Source of the DNA: Chionis minor
Taxonomy: Eukaryota > Chordata > Aves > Charadriiformes > Chionididae
DNA: 64,000 nt
Direction: 5' to 3'
Assembly: GCA_013398295.1 (NCBI GenBank)
Contig: VZSF01007798.1
Location: forward strand, 159,794 to 223,793
Shown here: piece after piece, positions 35,886 to 46,260 of the stretch
Position numbering within the stretch: the stretch's first letter is position 1
Layout of the letters: each line of letters starts with the position of its first letter
The notes under the pieces: generated by a model
What the model was told of the DNA's origin: nothing
Database searches by the model: none
What the model saw: the letters and a program-made list of their open reading frames with translations, nothing else
Translations under genes and position numbers: made by a program

Positions 35886-37750
35886 AGGTTCTTTATGACT
35901 GGTCCCCCTCTTCAGGCTTGTGCCTTTCTCTAAACTCACTTGTGATGTTTTCACACGGGAGCGATACTCTAATCCTGCCTTCCATGTGTTGCAGTACGGG
36001 CCAGTTCCCTTCTGGACTTGCAGAAGGCCACCAACGTGTGGTCACGTTTATTGCTGGCGTTCTATCCCAGCACGGCGACTTGAGCTGTGACACTGGCCAG
36101 ACGCTGCATTTTTGATGAGCAGTTACTCTTTTCAGACGTGCCCCGGCAAATTCCCAGACCTGGGGAGCGGGAAGAGTTGGATCTGGTGTGTTTGGACATG
36201 GACAATGAAGTTTTGTTTTACTACATTCCTCTCCGTGTGAAGCTGGCTGGCCTTGTGCTGGCTGCATTCCCATCCTCTCCTCTCCTCTGCTTGGACATCA
36301 GCAGCCTGTCCCCCTCCTTCCTCTGCATCTACCCACTGCCCCATGTCAGTGCTTGTTGCAGGGGGTGCAGGGGGCTTCTGGCTTTGTTTTCTCCCAGCCT
36401 GGAAGGAGGCAATGCCCACAGCCTCCACCCTCTCACTAGAGGGTTCAGGCTGTAGCTAATGGCTGGGCCCAGGCATTAAATGGAGATGGATAAAATGGTC
36501 AAAACAGAGGTGAACTGGCTTTACTCCGACAAGCCCTTTCCCTTCCAGCACAGTTGCACAGCTGCCCCAAGGAGTGAGCAGCCTTGGCTCAAGGTTCGCT
36601 CGAGCACACCTAATGCTGGGGGGTGAGATAAGGTTCGGGTCCAATCCTGGTTCCCTCCACCAAGGACTGACGTCCAACCCCTCTGAGATGCAAAGGCCAT
36701 GAACTTGCTGCATCTCCCAAAGGAAGCGGGTACCCACCCTGTTCGTGAGAGCTGGAGGGAGCTGCTTCCAGATGCACCCTGGGTGAAGGGAGGGAAATGT
36801 CATTCTCCTGGAGGAGTCAGAAATCCAGGCTCAGCTGGAGAAAGAAGACACGCCAGCACCATAGACCACCCAAGAGAGCTAAAGGCCATGGCCAAACTTG
36901 CACACTGGCACTGTGCATCCCTGATAGTCCTGCTGGGCTGCATCTGCTGTCACCAGCGCAGAATCCCAGCTCCTTTCTCCTGTTGGCAGAGAAAAGGCAG
37001 CTGAGGCTAGGATAATGAGAATAATATGCCAACGTCAAAGGGATAGCAGCATGAAGACTTGGACCAGAATTGACCTGGGACATGTCTCCAGCTTCCAGGG
37101 ACCAGGGATCACCCTGGTGTGCATTCAGCCACCTGCTGCTCCCTCCCGAGCCAGTCATCACTCCTTAGTTTTGCTCTCAGAGCATGGCTGTCCTTTCCGC
37201 TGCCATGTGCGTTGCAGCCAGCATCAAATCGTTGGGTTAGGAGGTCCCCTTTTTTGTTCCATCACTGGGAGCTATGGTAGGTCCAAGAGAAATTCCCAGG
37301 AGCCTGCTGGACATGGTTATCCTGGGATGCTGAGCTAGAGTCCTGTAGTGGGTCTGCCTTCAGGGCATTGACAGTTCTAAGTGCCGGTTTTTAAGTTTGA
37401 AGGGGAAAATAGATGTTGTCTAAATTGCAGGGACATATAGGAACTGCAGGTGTGTGTGCACAGCCGGCACACGTGGCATGTAGCAAAAGCAGGTGTACAC
37501 ATGCACAGAATTTCTCCCTCTTTCCTTGCCCTGCAAATCTGTCTGGTGTAAACCCCTCCGGTCCTGCTGGCTCCTCCTCCTTTGTTCACTCTGAGCCCTC
37601 TGACTTTTGCAGAAATACTCTATTTCACTGCGAAAACACAGGCGTAGTGAAAAATCAGCATTGTCGCGGCACTTGGGACAGGGAGAGAACAGATGAGCAA
37701 CATTGGGGATGAACCAGGAGCCTTGTTGATAGAGGTCAGCACCTCTGCCG

Positions 37751-38259
37751 CAGCTCGAGTGCTGTGTTCAGTTTTGGGCACCACAGTGTAGGAGGGACAT
37801 TGAGGTGCTGGAGCATGTCCAGAGAAGGGCAACGGAGCTGGTGAGGGGTCTGGAGAACAAGTCTCCTGAGGAGCGGCTGAGGGAGTTGGGATTGTTCAGC
37901 CTGGAGAAGAGAAGGTTGAGGGGAGACCTTATCCCTCTCTACAGCTCCCTGAAAGGAGGTTATAGCCAGGGGGGGTCAATCTCTTCTCCCAAGGAACAAG
38001 CGACAGGACAAGAGGAAATGGCCTCAAGTTGTGCCAGGGGAGGTTTAGGGTGGATATTAGGGAAAACTTCTTTACCAAAAGGGTTATCAGGCATTGGAAC
38101 AGGCTGCCCAGGGAGGTGGTGGAATCGCCATCCCTGGAGGTATTTAAAAGCCGGGCAGACGTGGTGCTGAGGGACATGGGTTAGGGGTGGGTTTGGTTTA
38201 TGGTTGGACTCGATGATCTTGAAGGTCTCTTCCAACCCAAGTGATTCTATGATTCTCTG
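37751..38259 (+). mobile_element. CR1 LINE 3' end, relatively young
   Basis: The copy is truncated at its 5' side and contains the last part of ORF2 plus a short 3' UTR. From 37805 the frame reads through a typical CR1 C-terminus ([16 protein letters not shown]). It loses phase at a 7-G run (37969-37975), where one base appears missing. The correct frame then continues as far as a TAG at 38182. The 3' tail ends with ATTCTATGATTCTCTGG at about 38259. A single frameshift in the coding part means little decay. CR1 encodes an endonuclease-reverse transcriptase, and this fragment lacks both catalytic domains. Confidence 0.95.
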
Positions 38260-41200
38260 GTTCTTCTTTGGCTGAGGACTCTTTCCTGAGATTGCAGACG
38301 CTGCCTGTGGCAGTCATCAGTGGGTGGATGGCTTTCAGGATAGCCAGGACCCCTGTCTGCAACCTGGCTCAGGGTCCTGCCTGACCCTTCCTCTGCTGCC
38401 GTGGTCCTCGCTGGCCCCCAGCAGACAGGCTGTGATGTGGTTCCCTCTCTGCAGAGGGCAAGCAGGGGCACAAAGGTGCAGGTGATGATGGCTTTGCAGG
38501 TGTCTGAATGGAGACAAAACTTGGGCAGCTGGGCAGCAGTGTTTGATTTTGGACAGAATGGGCTCAGCTCCTACAAAACCTCACTCCGGGGAGGGACCGC
38601 ACCCACTCACCCGTGGTCCACCCACAGGACGCTGGTCCTGCTGTCCTGTCCTGAGCTTCTTGGTGTCTTGTCTCTTCCCGAAGGCAGATGGTGACTCTCA
38701 GCTTCACTCGCCCTGTTGCCCATGTCCCTACATGGATGGTCTCATGTTGAGCTCTCTCCATTCTCCCTATCAGCAAGGAGAGCAGCAGTGGGTAGAGGCA
38801 CCAACAACATCACGGCTGGTGCAGAAAGCAGGTATGAGCCTGTGCTCAGCTGGAGGCAACTCAGGTCCAACTCCTTAGCCAGGAGCTTGTCCCTACTCCG
38901 TCTGACAGATAGGGAGTTACACCTGGGTCTGCACAATACCTCCAAGCAGGCCCACATTTGTTCTCCACCATGCTTGGCCACGCTTTCTGCAGGAGTTCCC
39001 CGCTCTACAGGTTCTGCAACACTCATTTCAGGCATTTCCATGGGTTTCAGGTGAAGCCAGGCCAGGGCTAAGCTCGCAGCAAAGCTCCCCTAGACAACGT
39101 ATAGGAAAGCTAATAACTCCTTCCTCTCCTGTACTCTGTGCCAGGCTTGTCTTGTGGGAAAGTCCCCTCTTTAAATAGCAGGCTGAGTGTTTTTAGGTTA
39201 CAGAATGGTTTTGCAAAGAATTGCATCAAGGACTCTTAGTGCTTGACCTTTCCCATCTCGCTGCAGTTTCTGAGCTTGAGGCTCAGGCTGTGAAGAGGCT
39301 GGAAACGCTGCCGACCCTACGCAGCCTGTTCTCCTGGGTGGAGACCAGAGCTGCATCTGCCTCCTGAGGAACCTGCCCTGGCATCCGCAGCTGGTGTGTG
39401 CGATGGGGATCACGGAGACCCGGACCACCTTTCGCACAGATGGTGGCAGTGAAAAGCGCCGTGCCTCCTGAGAAAGGCACATGTCAGACCCAGCACGTGG
39501 TGCCTGTTGCATGTGTCACGCCTGCGCTGCTGGGAAGGCACAGCGTGGTGGTGCTAGCTGGGACTTGCTGCTGTTTTTTACGTGTTGGGTCTTGTAATTT
39601 CCTCTGGCAGAAGTCAGCTGAGCCAAGTGGCGCTAGAAGTGCAGACAGTATGAGCCTGGGGAGGCAGAAGGTACCTCAGGTCTGTGGAAGAGCTTACCTG
39701 GGAGCCTCCAAACTGGAGGAGGTGGTCACAGCACCATGCAGGAGACAAGACCTGCATAGGGCAGGCTTCCTTCCCAGGAGGCAAGAGGGGCAGTCGCTAG
39801 GGTTGTCTGCCTGCAGAGACACGGTCTAGCACAGCGCTGTGGGTCCCATGCCCACCATGGCTACACCAGCCCCTGGCTCAGAGACCTGTCTTTGAGTTGG
39901 CTGCCTGTTGGAGTGGCTCACAGCTGCTAAGGTCCGCGCAGGAGGTGACACCTGAGTGAAAAAGGTTCTTCAGGCTGGCGGGCAAAGGTTAGATAAGGGT
40001 TGGTGTCGGGAGCCGGAGCAAAAGCGCATGTTTAACAGGAGAGCGACCTAGCTGCCGTGCCGAGGGGGATGGTGGTTCTGGTGTCACTGGCAGGTTCAGT
40101 GTACAGATTTTGCATTTCCCTCTTGATCAGCTCTGAGCTCGAAGCAGAATTAAATTCAGGTAGTCTTACTGTCTCTGCAATGCTGGAGGTCAGAGAACAT
40201 GGTTTTCTCCTAGGGCTTTCCAGCCAATGATGGTGGACTGAGAAGGGGTGCTGCCATAGGGGCAGGTTTCTTCTCCCTTCAGCTCCCTGACCTGTCTCCT
40301 GCCTGTCCAGACCCCTCTGCTTACCCCATGGCCCACACAGTGGCTGGAGATCAGCGACCAGGCTTGTGGGCTCCATCCCTTGCCCTGCAGAGGATTGCAG
40401 TGGGCTGCCTGGGTTCAGAGGAGGAAGGTCCTCGGTGAAGGTACACACATTGCCCCGGACACTGCTCCTGACCCTGCTGGAGGACCTGGTGGTCTGCATG
40501 AGCACGGATCTGCTTCAAACCCAGCTTTGCAGAGGACTGCCGATGTGTGCGTGAAGTGGTGACGGCTGAGCTGTGGCCAGGGGCTGTTATGAGCAGAGAA
40601 ATCAGGGTAAGCACAAAGCAATTGGGAAAAAAATAGATGTTTTTAAAATTTAAATTAGTTTTATTTCTTTTCATGTTGCGGGTTTGCATTTTCTTTTCGT
40701 CTTACAGGCTTGTGCTGCTGAAGTGGTTGTTTTGTGCTTGTTTCTTTAATTAGTTCCTTAGCAGTTTCCCGGCTTTTCCATAGAGATTTTTTCTTCTGAA
40801 GTTTATTTCTTAAGGTTAGTCCTTAAAATGCTCATCCATACTGAAAAGCAGTGCCAAAGCCCAAGAAAAAAACTTTGCTTATAGGAGTGATACAGATACA
40901 TTTGCTGAGCAACAAGCGCCGCTTTCTGGTGCACCGAGGAGTCTCCAAGCGAGAGAGCCAGGGGGCTCTGATTTGACCATACCCCATCGTCAGAGCTTGC
41001 GGATTGAATTTGTTGGGACTTTGGCTCCTCGAGCGGTTAAATGCTTTAGAAAAGCCCTCCCAGTTCCCTGCGGCTGGGAGTATGAGGCTAATTTTACACT
41101 GCTTCATTTGGAAATGTCAACTTGTGTGTACAAGAATTTTACAGCAACTTTGTTCATGCATTGAGAACTGAGATCACTTTTTAATGTTAACAAGGAATCA

Positions 41201-41320
41201 ATTTGTTTTGAGTGTGCAATGATTTTATGCCACTAAGAGGGAAGATTTTTTAATATATATATAACGGGTCCATGGTATTGTCCGTGTTTTGAATAATCTA
41301 TATCTTTTTGCCCTGCCTCA
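38260..41320. other. Unique DNA, no gene seen
   Basis: No transposon or exon was recognised. AT content rises after about 40600 (40600-40860 and 41100-41280), where long frames disappear. An ATATATATA string lies near 41255. Confidence 0.45.
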
Positions 41321-41876
41321 GAAAAGATGCTGTAGTAGAGGAAAAGCCTGTGAGAAGGGCAGCCAGGATGATCAGAGGTACAAAATAGGTCTTGGATGGG
41401 GAAAGACCCACACAGAGGTTCTTACACTTTTGGAGACCTTTAACACAGAGGTCTCCAAAGCAATGAGTGGGGCAGGGCAGATGAGCAGAAAGTAATTAGT
41501 TGCTATTTTTAACAGTGGTAGCAGTGAGTAAAATGGTGAGGCTTGGAGTCTCACAGCGCATCCATCACTTCTGGAAATCTTTGCCCCAGGATGCTGCGGG
41601 ACTCAAAAGAGAGAGTGAGTTTAAAGAGAGGAAAGGCAAACTGGCTTTCCATGATCCATTGGTGGCCATGAAGCGGATGGTTCGTGTGCAATCCTGTGTT
41701 TGGAAGTCTCCAAATCGCTGACTATTACTTCCGACAGTGTGTCAGGGGAAGGGCTATCATATTCCTGCCCCTGTTTCTCCTACTCTTGCCTAAGTGGAGG
41801 CTTCTGGCTGAGTCAGAGACAGGATGAAAGCTCTGATCATCTTTGTTCTGGTTCAATATGGCAGTTCTTGTATAAA
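41321..41876 (+). mobile_element. Old CR1-group LINE 3' end
   Basis: Plus-strand landmarks occur in order. GGCAGCCAGGATGATCAGAG (about 41359) is the ORF2 end. TTGCCCCAGGATGCTGCGGG (41581-41600) follows, then AAAGGCAAACTGGCTTTCCATGATCCATTGG-like sequence (from about 41632), then TTCAATATGGCAGTTCTTGT at about 41852-41871, a tail typical of an old amniote CR1 subfamily. A-rich sequence follows (41873-41899). The different tail and high divergence separate it from the copies at 37.8 and 63.8 kb. An 11-bp-arm hairpin (41429-41459) lies inside it. Confidence 0.75.
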
Positions 41877-42037
41877 AAAAGAATTAAAAAAAAAAAAAGG
41901 TCACAGGAGCAGCTAAGACCCAGAATCAGAGCTGCTTCAGTGTTACAGAAACAGGGATTTAACTTTTAGAAGCCTGAGATTCCTTTCTGTCTCTTCTCTG
42001 TCTTTTGTTTGCTTTTTTAACAGTTTTCTAAAATTAC

Positions 42038-42110
42038 AATAAAGCATCCCACGGATGGCTTTTCCCTGATTGGTTTATTTTGTATGTGTGTGTGTGTGTG
42101 CGTGCGCTTG
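42038..42110 (+). other. Possible polyadenylation site: AATAAA plus GT-rich downstream element
   Basis: AATAAA at 42038-42043 is followed about 40 bases later by (TG)n from about 42085. A TTTGCTTTTTTAACAG string (42008-42023) resembling a splice acceptor precedes it. Together these could form a short last exon, but the combination is common by chance and no coding frame leads into it. Confidence 0.2.
42081..42108. repeat. (TG)n dinucleotide repeat
   Basis: TGTATG leads into about eight TG units and then CGTGCG. This is a short alternating purine-pyrimidine run like the longer one at 20678, but weaker. Confidence 0.9.
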
Positions 42111-43287
42111 AAAATCCATAGTACACGGGTGCTAACTGCTCATTTTCCAAGGACACGCAGACCATACAGCTGCTTGGTAAATCACACAGTGAACATAAAT
42201 AGCGTAAAACATTGCAGATGTTCTGAAACAGTATTAATAATTTTTAAACAAAAGCTCCCAAATAACAGTTGTACTGGCTTTCCTAGTTCCTTGTGCTCTG
42301 ATCTATCAGATGGAAGCTTTACTGTGAATGTGACGGGAGCAGTAACTCGCCTTCCCCAAGCTAGCTCTCAGCCAGAGGGGCCTGGCTGTCTCCTCCCAAG
42401 GACGTTTCTCCGGGAGGACATCTGAAGTTACTGGTCCACAAATGCCGGATGGTGGCAAGTGTCTGACTCTCACTGTGTCCTGGGGTGGGAATCGCTCTGG
42501 CTGGACCACCAGGTGCCTTTGGCAAAATGCTGTCGCCGTGAGACCGCTGCTCTGCGTCTCATAGCTTGGCCCGGAGATCCCGCCCGCCTCTTGATGGGGT
42601 TAAAAGAATAAAAGTTTGGCTGATTTTACCAAAGTCAAATGGACCCTCCTAAGGACAGCCTTTATAAACCTGATAGAAGCAGCTCACAGGATGTAATGTG
42701 GTTAAAGCCAACTGGCAAGCCCAGCTCCACTCCCAGCTCTCGGGATGGATGACACCCTCCAGCCTCTGCTCCATCACGGCCTCCTGGCACCTCCGTCTTG
42801 GACAAAATGCAGGTGGAGATATCCCTGTGGAGACATCCCTGGCAGAGGGAACCACAGGGTTCCAGTGCAGGATCCAAAGATGTCCTGGGGAGTCTTTGCC
42901 ATCCACATCACAGACATCATGTCAAGGATCTTTTTATTCTGCTACTGCCGGAGCTTCCTTATATTGGGGTCTTGCCACTAGCCTTTGAGCATCTGCAGAC
43001 CTGCTACCAAAACGCTCTTAGGCTGATTTGAGAAGAAATCTCTTTCATGAACACAAAGGGACCCTCCAGAGCTGATTTTCTACCCCTTTACCTCTTCTTG
43101 CAAGAGGTAATTGAACTGCAGCTGTAAGAACATACCATAACAGTTTGCAAATTGCGTGCTGCAGGAGGTCCTTGGTGTCCTCTGGCAGTTTGAGCTCTGT
43201 TCCCTCTCCTGACCAGCGTGCCTTGCCACAGGAGCCCTTTCACTGCTTCACAAAGAACTTGCAATAAGAGTATTTCAGAAATCGTTG
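42109..43287. other. Unique DNA, no gene seen
   Basis: No repeat or exon was recognised. Several overlapping plus and minus frames between 42649 and 43031 have no domain. Confidence 0.4.
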
Positions 43288-43636
43288 TTTATTCAATATT
43301 TGTCACAACTTCAAATGAAGTTGCAACAAACTAGCACACAGGTGGTTACCGTGTTATTACACAATTTCTAAATTACCTTCCTAGTTTGGTAGTCCCCTTG
43401 TTGCAAAGCTCTGGTGTTGCCTGGCGGATCTGTTCTTCAGCATTCACCCTGCTTCCTAAGTCTCTCCAGCAGGAATGTGTTGTCTCCCTGACCTTGACTT
43501 GCCACAGTTTGAGCAGGAAGGTGGCATGCTGATCTATCCCAGGTTTCCGACCCAGGTCAGCAAATAGCTTGGCTTCTTCAACATCTTGGAGTGCCCCAGG
43601 ATTAAGGAAGTGGTCTGGAACAGCCAGTGAGATCTG
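43288..43636 (-). other. Unrecognised exon-like open frame with AATAAA downstream
   Basis: A minus-strand frame of 87 codons runs from 43636 to a TAA at 43375-43373. An AATAAA at 43293-43288 follows about 80 bases later. The encoded peptide has a charged, non-repetitive composition (for example EEAKLFADLGRKPG and FLLKLWQVKVRE) that looks more protein-like than most frames here. A second minus frame just upstream (43725-43534, beginning MMSRPRTRWDY) overlaps it in another phase, as if one older frame had shifted. Candidates are the last exon of a gene, a processed pseudogene, or the 3' part of an old retroelement. I recognise no family. An 18-bp palindrome (43306-43323) lies between the stop and the AATAAA. 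Confidence 0.3.
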
Positions 43637-43725
43637 TTATTTGGATGCCACGTGTCATGGGCTTTAGGATATGTGTACAGATACCTGCATAAGTAATCCC
43701 AGCGAGTTCTTGGTCTAGACATCAC

Positions 43726-44320
43726 CTTCCTAAATTAACCCTCAGGCCCAGCAAAGCCTGGTATAGATGTTATACCTTCTTCTCATCTCCCTAATCTCTT
43801 GTTAGCAGCTGCCGCCTCACTGCAAGACCTACAGGGTTCTCTTTCTGTTCTCCTTCTTCTCCAGAAACACACCAGGTTGGGCATGAGTACTTCCTTCAGG
43901 GCTTCCTGAGGCATCACTCACCAGTGGAGATGGCATCTTCTGATGCCAGGGTTTGCATTCCCCAAACCAGCTCTCGTATGGTGGTGCTCATGGCTCATAC
44001 TGGGTTGAGAGGTGTGTTAAAGGATGCTCACCCACTCTGTCCTAGCAGTGACCTACGTGTGCCAGTCCCGCGCAAAGGTCCAGCCTGACATTCTCCAAAG
44101 CAAAGAGTAACAGAGCAGTGGTTATGTTTAGCGCTAAAGTAAAGGAAGTTAAACCCCTGTTTGTGGCACCAAAGCTTTGCTGCCGCCTTCTAGGTTTCTC
44201 TTCTCCGGCAGCTGGAATGGCGCACAAACCTGACCAAGATTTCGCTCAGCCTGTGGCTCGGGCATGGTCTCTGCCGCTTGTCCTGCAGCCCTTTCCCGTC
44301 CGCAGGAGGCAGTGGCACAT
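43726..44320. other. Unassigned, no gene seen
   Basis: This lies upstream (minus sense) of the exon-like frame at 43.3-43.7 kb. No second open segment in a matching phase and no clear splice site could be found here. Confidence 0.35.
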
Positions 44321-44379
44321 TTGGACTCGATGATCTTGAAGGTCTCTTCCAACCCAAGTGATTCTATGATTCTGTGATT
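44321..44379 (+). mobile_element. CR1 LINE, extreme 3' end only
   Basis: About 58 bases match the tail of the 37.8-kb copy with no difference that I can see over the first 51. They start at TTGGACTCGATGATC and end ATTCTATGATTCTGTGATT. This is a very short 5'-truncated insertion of the same young subfamily. It carries no coding sequence. Confidence 0.95.
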
Positions 44380-44927
44380 TACCACAGCCCGTCTGCCACC
44401 CCTGCGTGTGTCTCAGTGTGGGACAAATTCCAGCTGGCTGGCTGTGGTGGAGCTGCTGTCTAGACGGGAGCCTCATCTTGCCTCTTTTTTATTGCTTGAA
44501 GACGCGTTTGTTGTACCAGGTGGTGTGGGGAAGGAGCAGCTGTATCGTGCCCCCGTCCCCATCCCCACTGTGCGCCCCGCCGACCCTGGGAGAGCGGCAG
44601 CTCTTCCCCATGCTTCTGTGGATGACGCGTGCGTGGTTTCTGCGGGGTTTGCAAGGCGGGTGGAGGGTGTCCTGAACAAGGGCCCTGAACCTTCTGAACC
44701 CTCTGTCCTTCCTCAAGCTGGGGCAACATTTTTGCACTCCCCCACGCTCGCGCTTTAATCATTCATGGCAGGTTAGTGCCGCGTTTGTGTGTGCTCTGCT
44801 GCCTCCCCAGCGCTGCCTGCTTGCTGCGGAGCCTCACACAGCGCACACGTGTCAGCACATGGGCTGGGGTGGCCACCCCGGGCTGCTTTCGGGGACTCTG
44901 GGGCGTCACAGGTTTATCCCTTCCCCT

Positions 44928-45000
44928 AGCCCTTGAGAAAAACACTCTGGGATGCCAGAGGGGATGCCAGAGCCCTTGAGAAAAACCCTCTGGGATGCCT
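44928..45000. repeat. Two-copy 43-bp tandem duplication
   Basis: AGCCCTTGAGAAAAACACTC at 44928 recurs at 44971 as AGCCCTTGAGAAAAACCCTC, each followed by TGGGATGCC. Inside the first unit GGATGCCAGAG/GGATGCCAGAG is itself duplicated, so there are two levels of local duplication. Confidence 0.9.
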
Positions 45001-45329
45001 GAAGGCTCCACCACCGGGCAGCTTTGCGTCCCACCTCGGGGTCCCTCCCTTGCAGCGTGGGCACCAGGCGGGCGAGGATGTGGACCCCAGGGATAATGGG
45101 GCAGCCCCCGGCAGCAGGGAGAGGGAGCTCCCTGGAATGCGGCAGAAGCCAAGGGGGATGCGTTCCCCTCTCTGCTGGTGTCCGGCGCCGTCGGGGGCAC
45201 ACTCTCCCCACATACCTGCTGCAAAAGCCACCCTCCGGGCACCCGACCTTGTCCTTGGGAGTGAGTGGCTCAGCACCGCACGCAGCACCCAGCTCGCTGT
45301 GTTGACACAGGTTCCTGGGAGACCAGCAT

Positions 45330-45600
45330 CAATACCAGGCGAATATTAATGCTAACAGGAGGAGGCAGAACCATTGTTTACCCTGCTTTTGTTAATCAGT
45401 TTGTTTCCATTCGTGATCCCAAAATAAAATTAAAAGGCTCTGTTTACATTGCTGAATTATCATCTGCTCCAGCAGGTAAAGCACTTTGGCAGAGAATTAA
45501 TGGAGCCGTGGACAGATTTGTGTCAAAAATATGTGCATATTTTCCCACCAAAGGATTTGTTTGAAATGAGCTGAAATCTCATGCCTTTGTGTTTAAATAA
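45330..45600. other. AT-rich block, candidate conserved non-coding element
   Basis: Composition changes abruptly from GC-rich to AT-rich. A plus-strand frame is open through it (45265-45564), and its second half (VYIAELSSAPAGKALWQRIN) looks moderately protein-like. The frame has no acceptor or donor in place and no homology I recognise. A TTTAAATAAAACATC string closes the block at about 45592-45606. It could be a conserved non-coding element or a fossil exon. Confidence 0.25.
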
Positions 45601-45949
45601 AACATCATCCACCAACCACCCACGCGTGCTGCTGGGATGCTGTGGCCCTGAAACAAGTTCACCTTTAAAACAGCTGAGTTGAAGGCTTTTCCCATGCTAG
45701 ATTCAAAGGTGATTTTCCAAGACCAAAGATGGCCTTGGAGGGTAGCTTAAGGATTCAGAATATGCTTGAAGGAAAAATCCAATCCTGATGCCAAAGAAAG
45801 ACGGGAGAGTGTGCACAGGGCTTCAGTTCGTCCTCAAGAGCTTGAGCTAAATCGTGCTGGGGGGGGAGGGCAGGTATTTCTGTCTCAACAGCAAGAGCCA
45901 AATTATCTTCTCTGGTGCCGCAGTGCAACCCAGCACAGAATGGGGCCCT

Positions 45950-46260
45950 TGCACCTGCCTCAGAAGGTTGAAAAATCCAATTCTGATAATTTTTGCTCCA
46001 GCAGCACTAAATTTATAACCCAGCACAAGGAAGACAAGATCTAAAAACCAATTTAGCAAAATATAGCCTTTGCAACTAAAAATTAATGCTTCGAACGGCC
46101 TAAATGAAGCTTGAAAATAGCTTTTTTTCTGCTCCAACCAATGATTCACGTGCCTATTTGCAAACAATTCAAATGCAGTAAATTGAGAGGAAATATAAAT
46201 CAGGTTCCTAAGTGAAGCTGCATAAATCCAATAAATGATTGATGAGAGAATCCTGTTTTA
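45950..46260. other. AT-rich block, candidate conserved non-coding element
   Basis: This non-coding AT-rich segment has repeated AATTAATG, CAATGATTCACG and AATAAATGATTGATG strings of the type bound by homeodomain and TALE (PBX/MEIS, TGATTGAT) factors. Its length and sharp edges resemble vertebrate developmental enhancers. Conservation cannot be tested here. Confidence 0.28.

Larger units (their letters stand above)
31568..37750. other. Mostly unique DNA, no gene seen
   Basis: No exon is supported. Two sub-segments are listed separately (32650-32812 and 35735-35885). The remaining frames, such as 32185-32691 plus and 34863-35477 minus, are unremarkable and overlap open frames on the other strand. 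Confidence 0.45.

Noticed and set aside
37805..38170. Plus frame resembling a reverse-transcriptase C-terminus as a host gene
   Set aside because: It is the tail of CR1 ORF2 with a frameshift in a G-run, not a host gene.
43264..43400. End of a second LTR on the minus strand
   Set aside because: An AATAAA and a plausible TTGCA end are present, but no matching flanking repeat, TATA box or opposite end could be found. Kept only as part of the unexplained exon-like segment.
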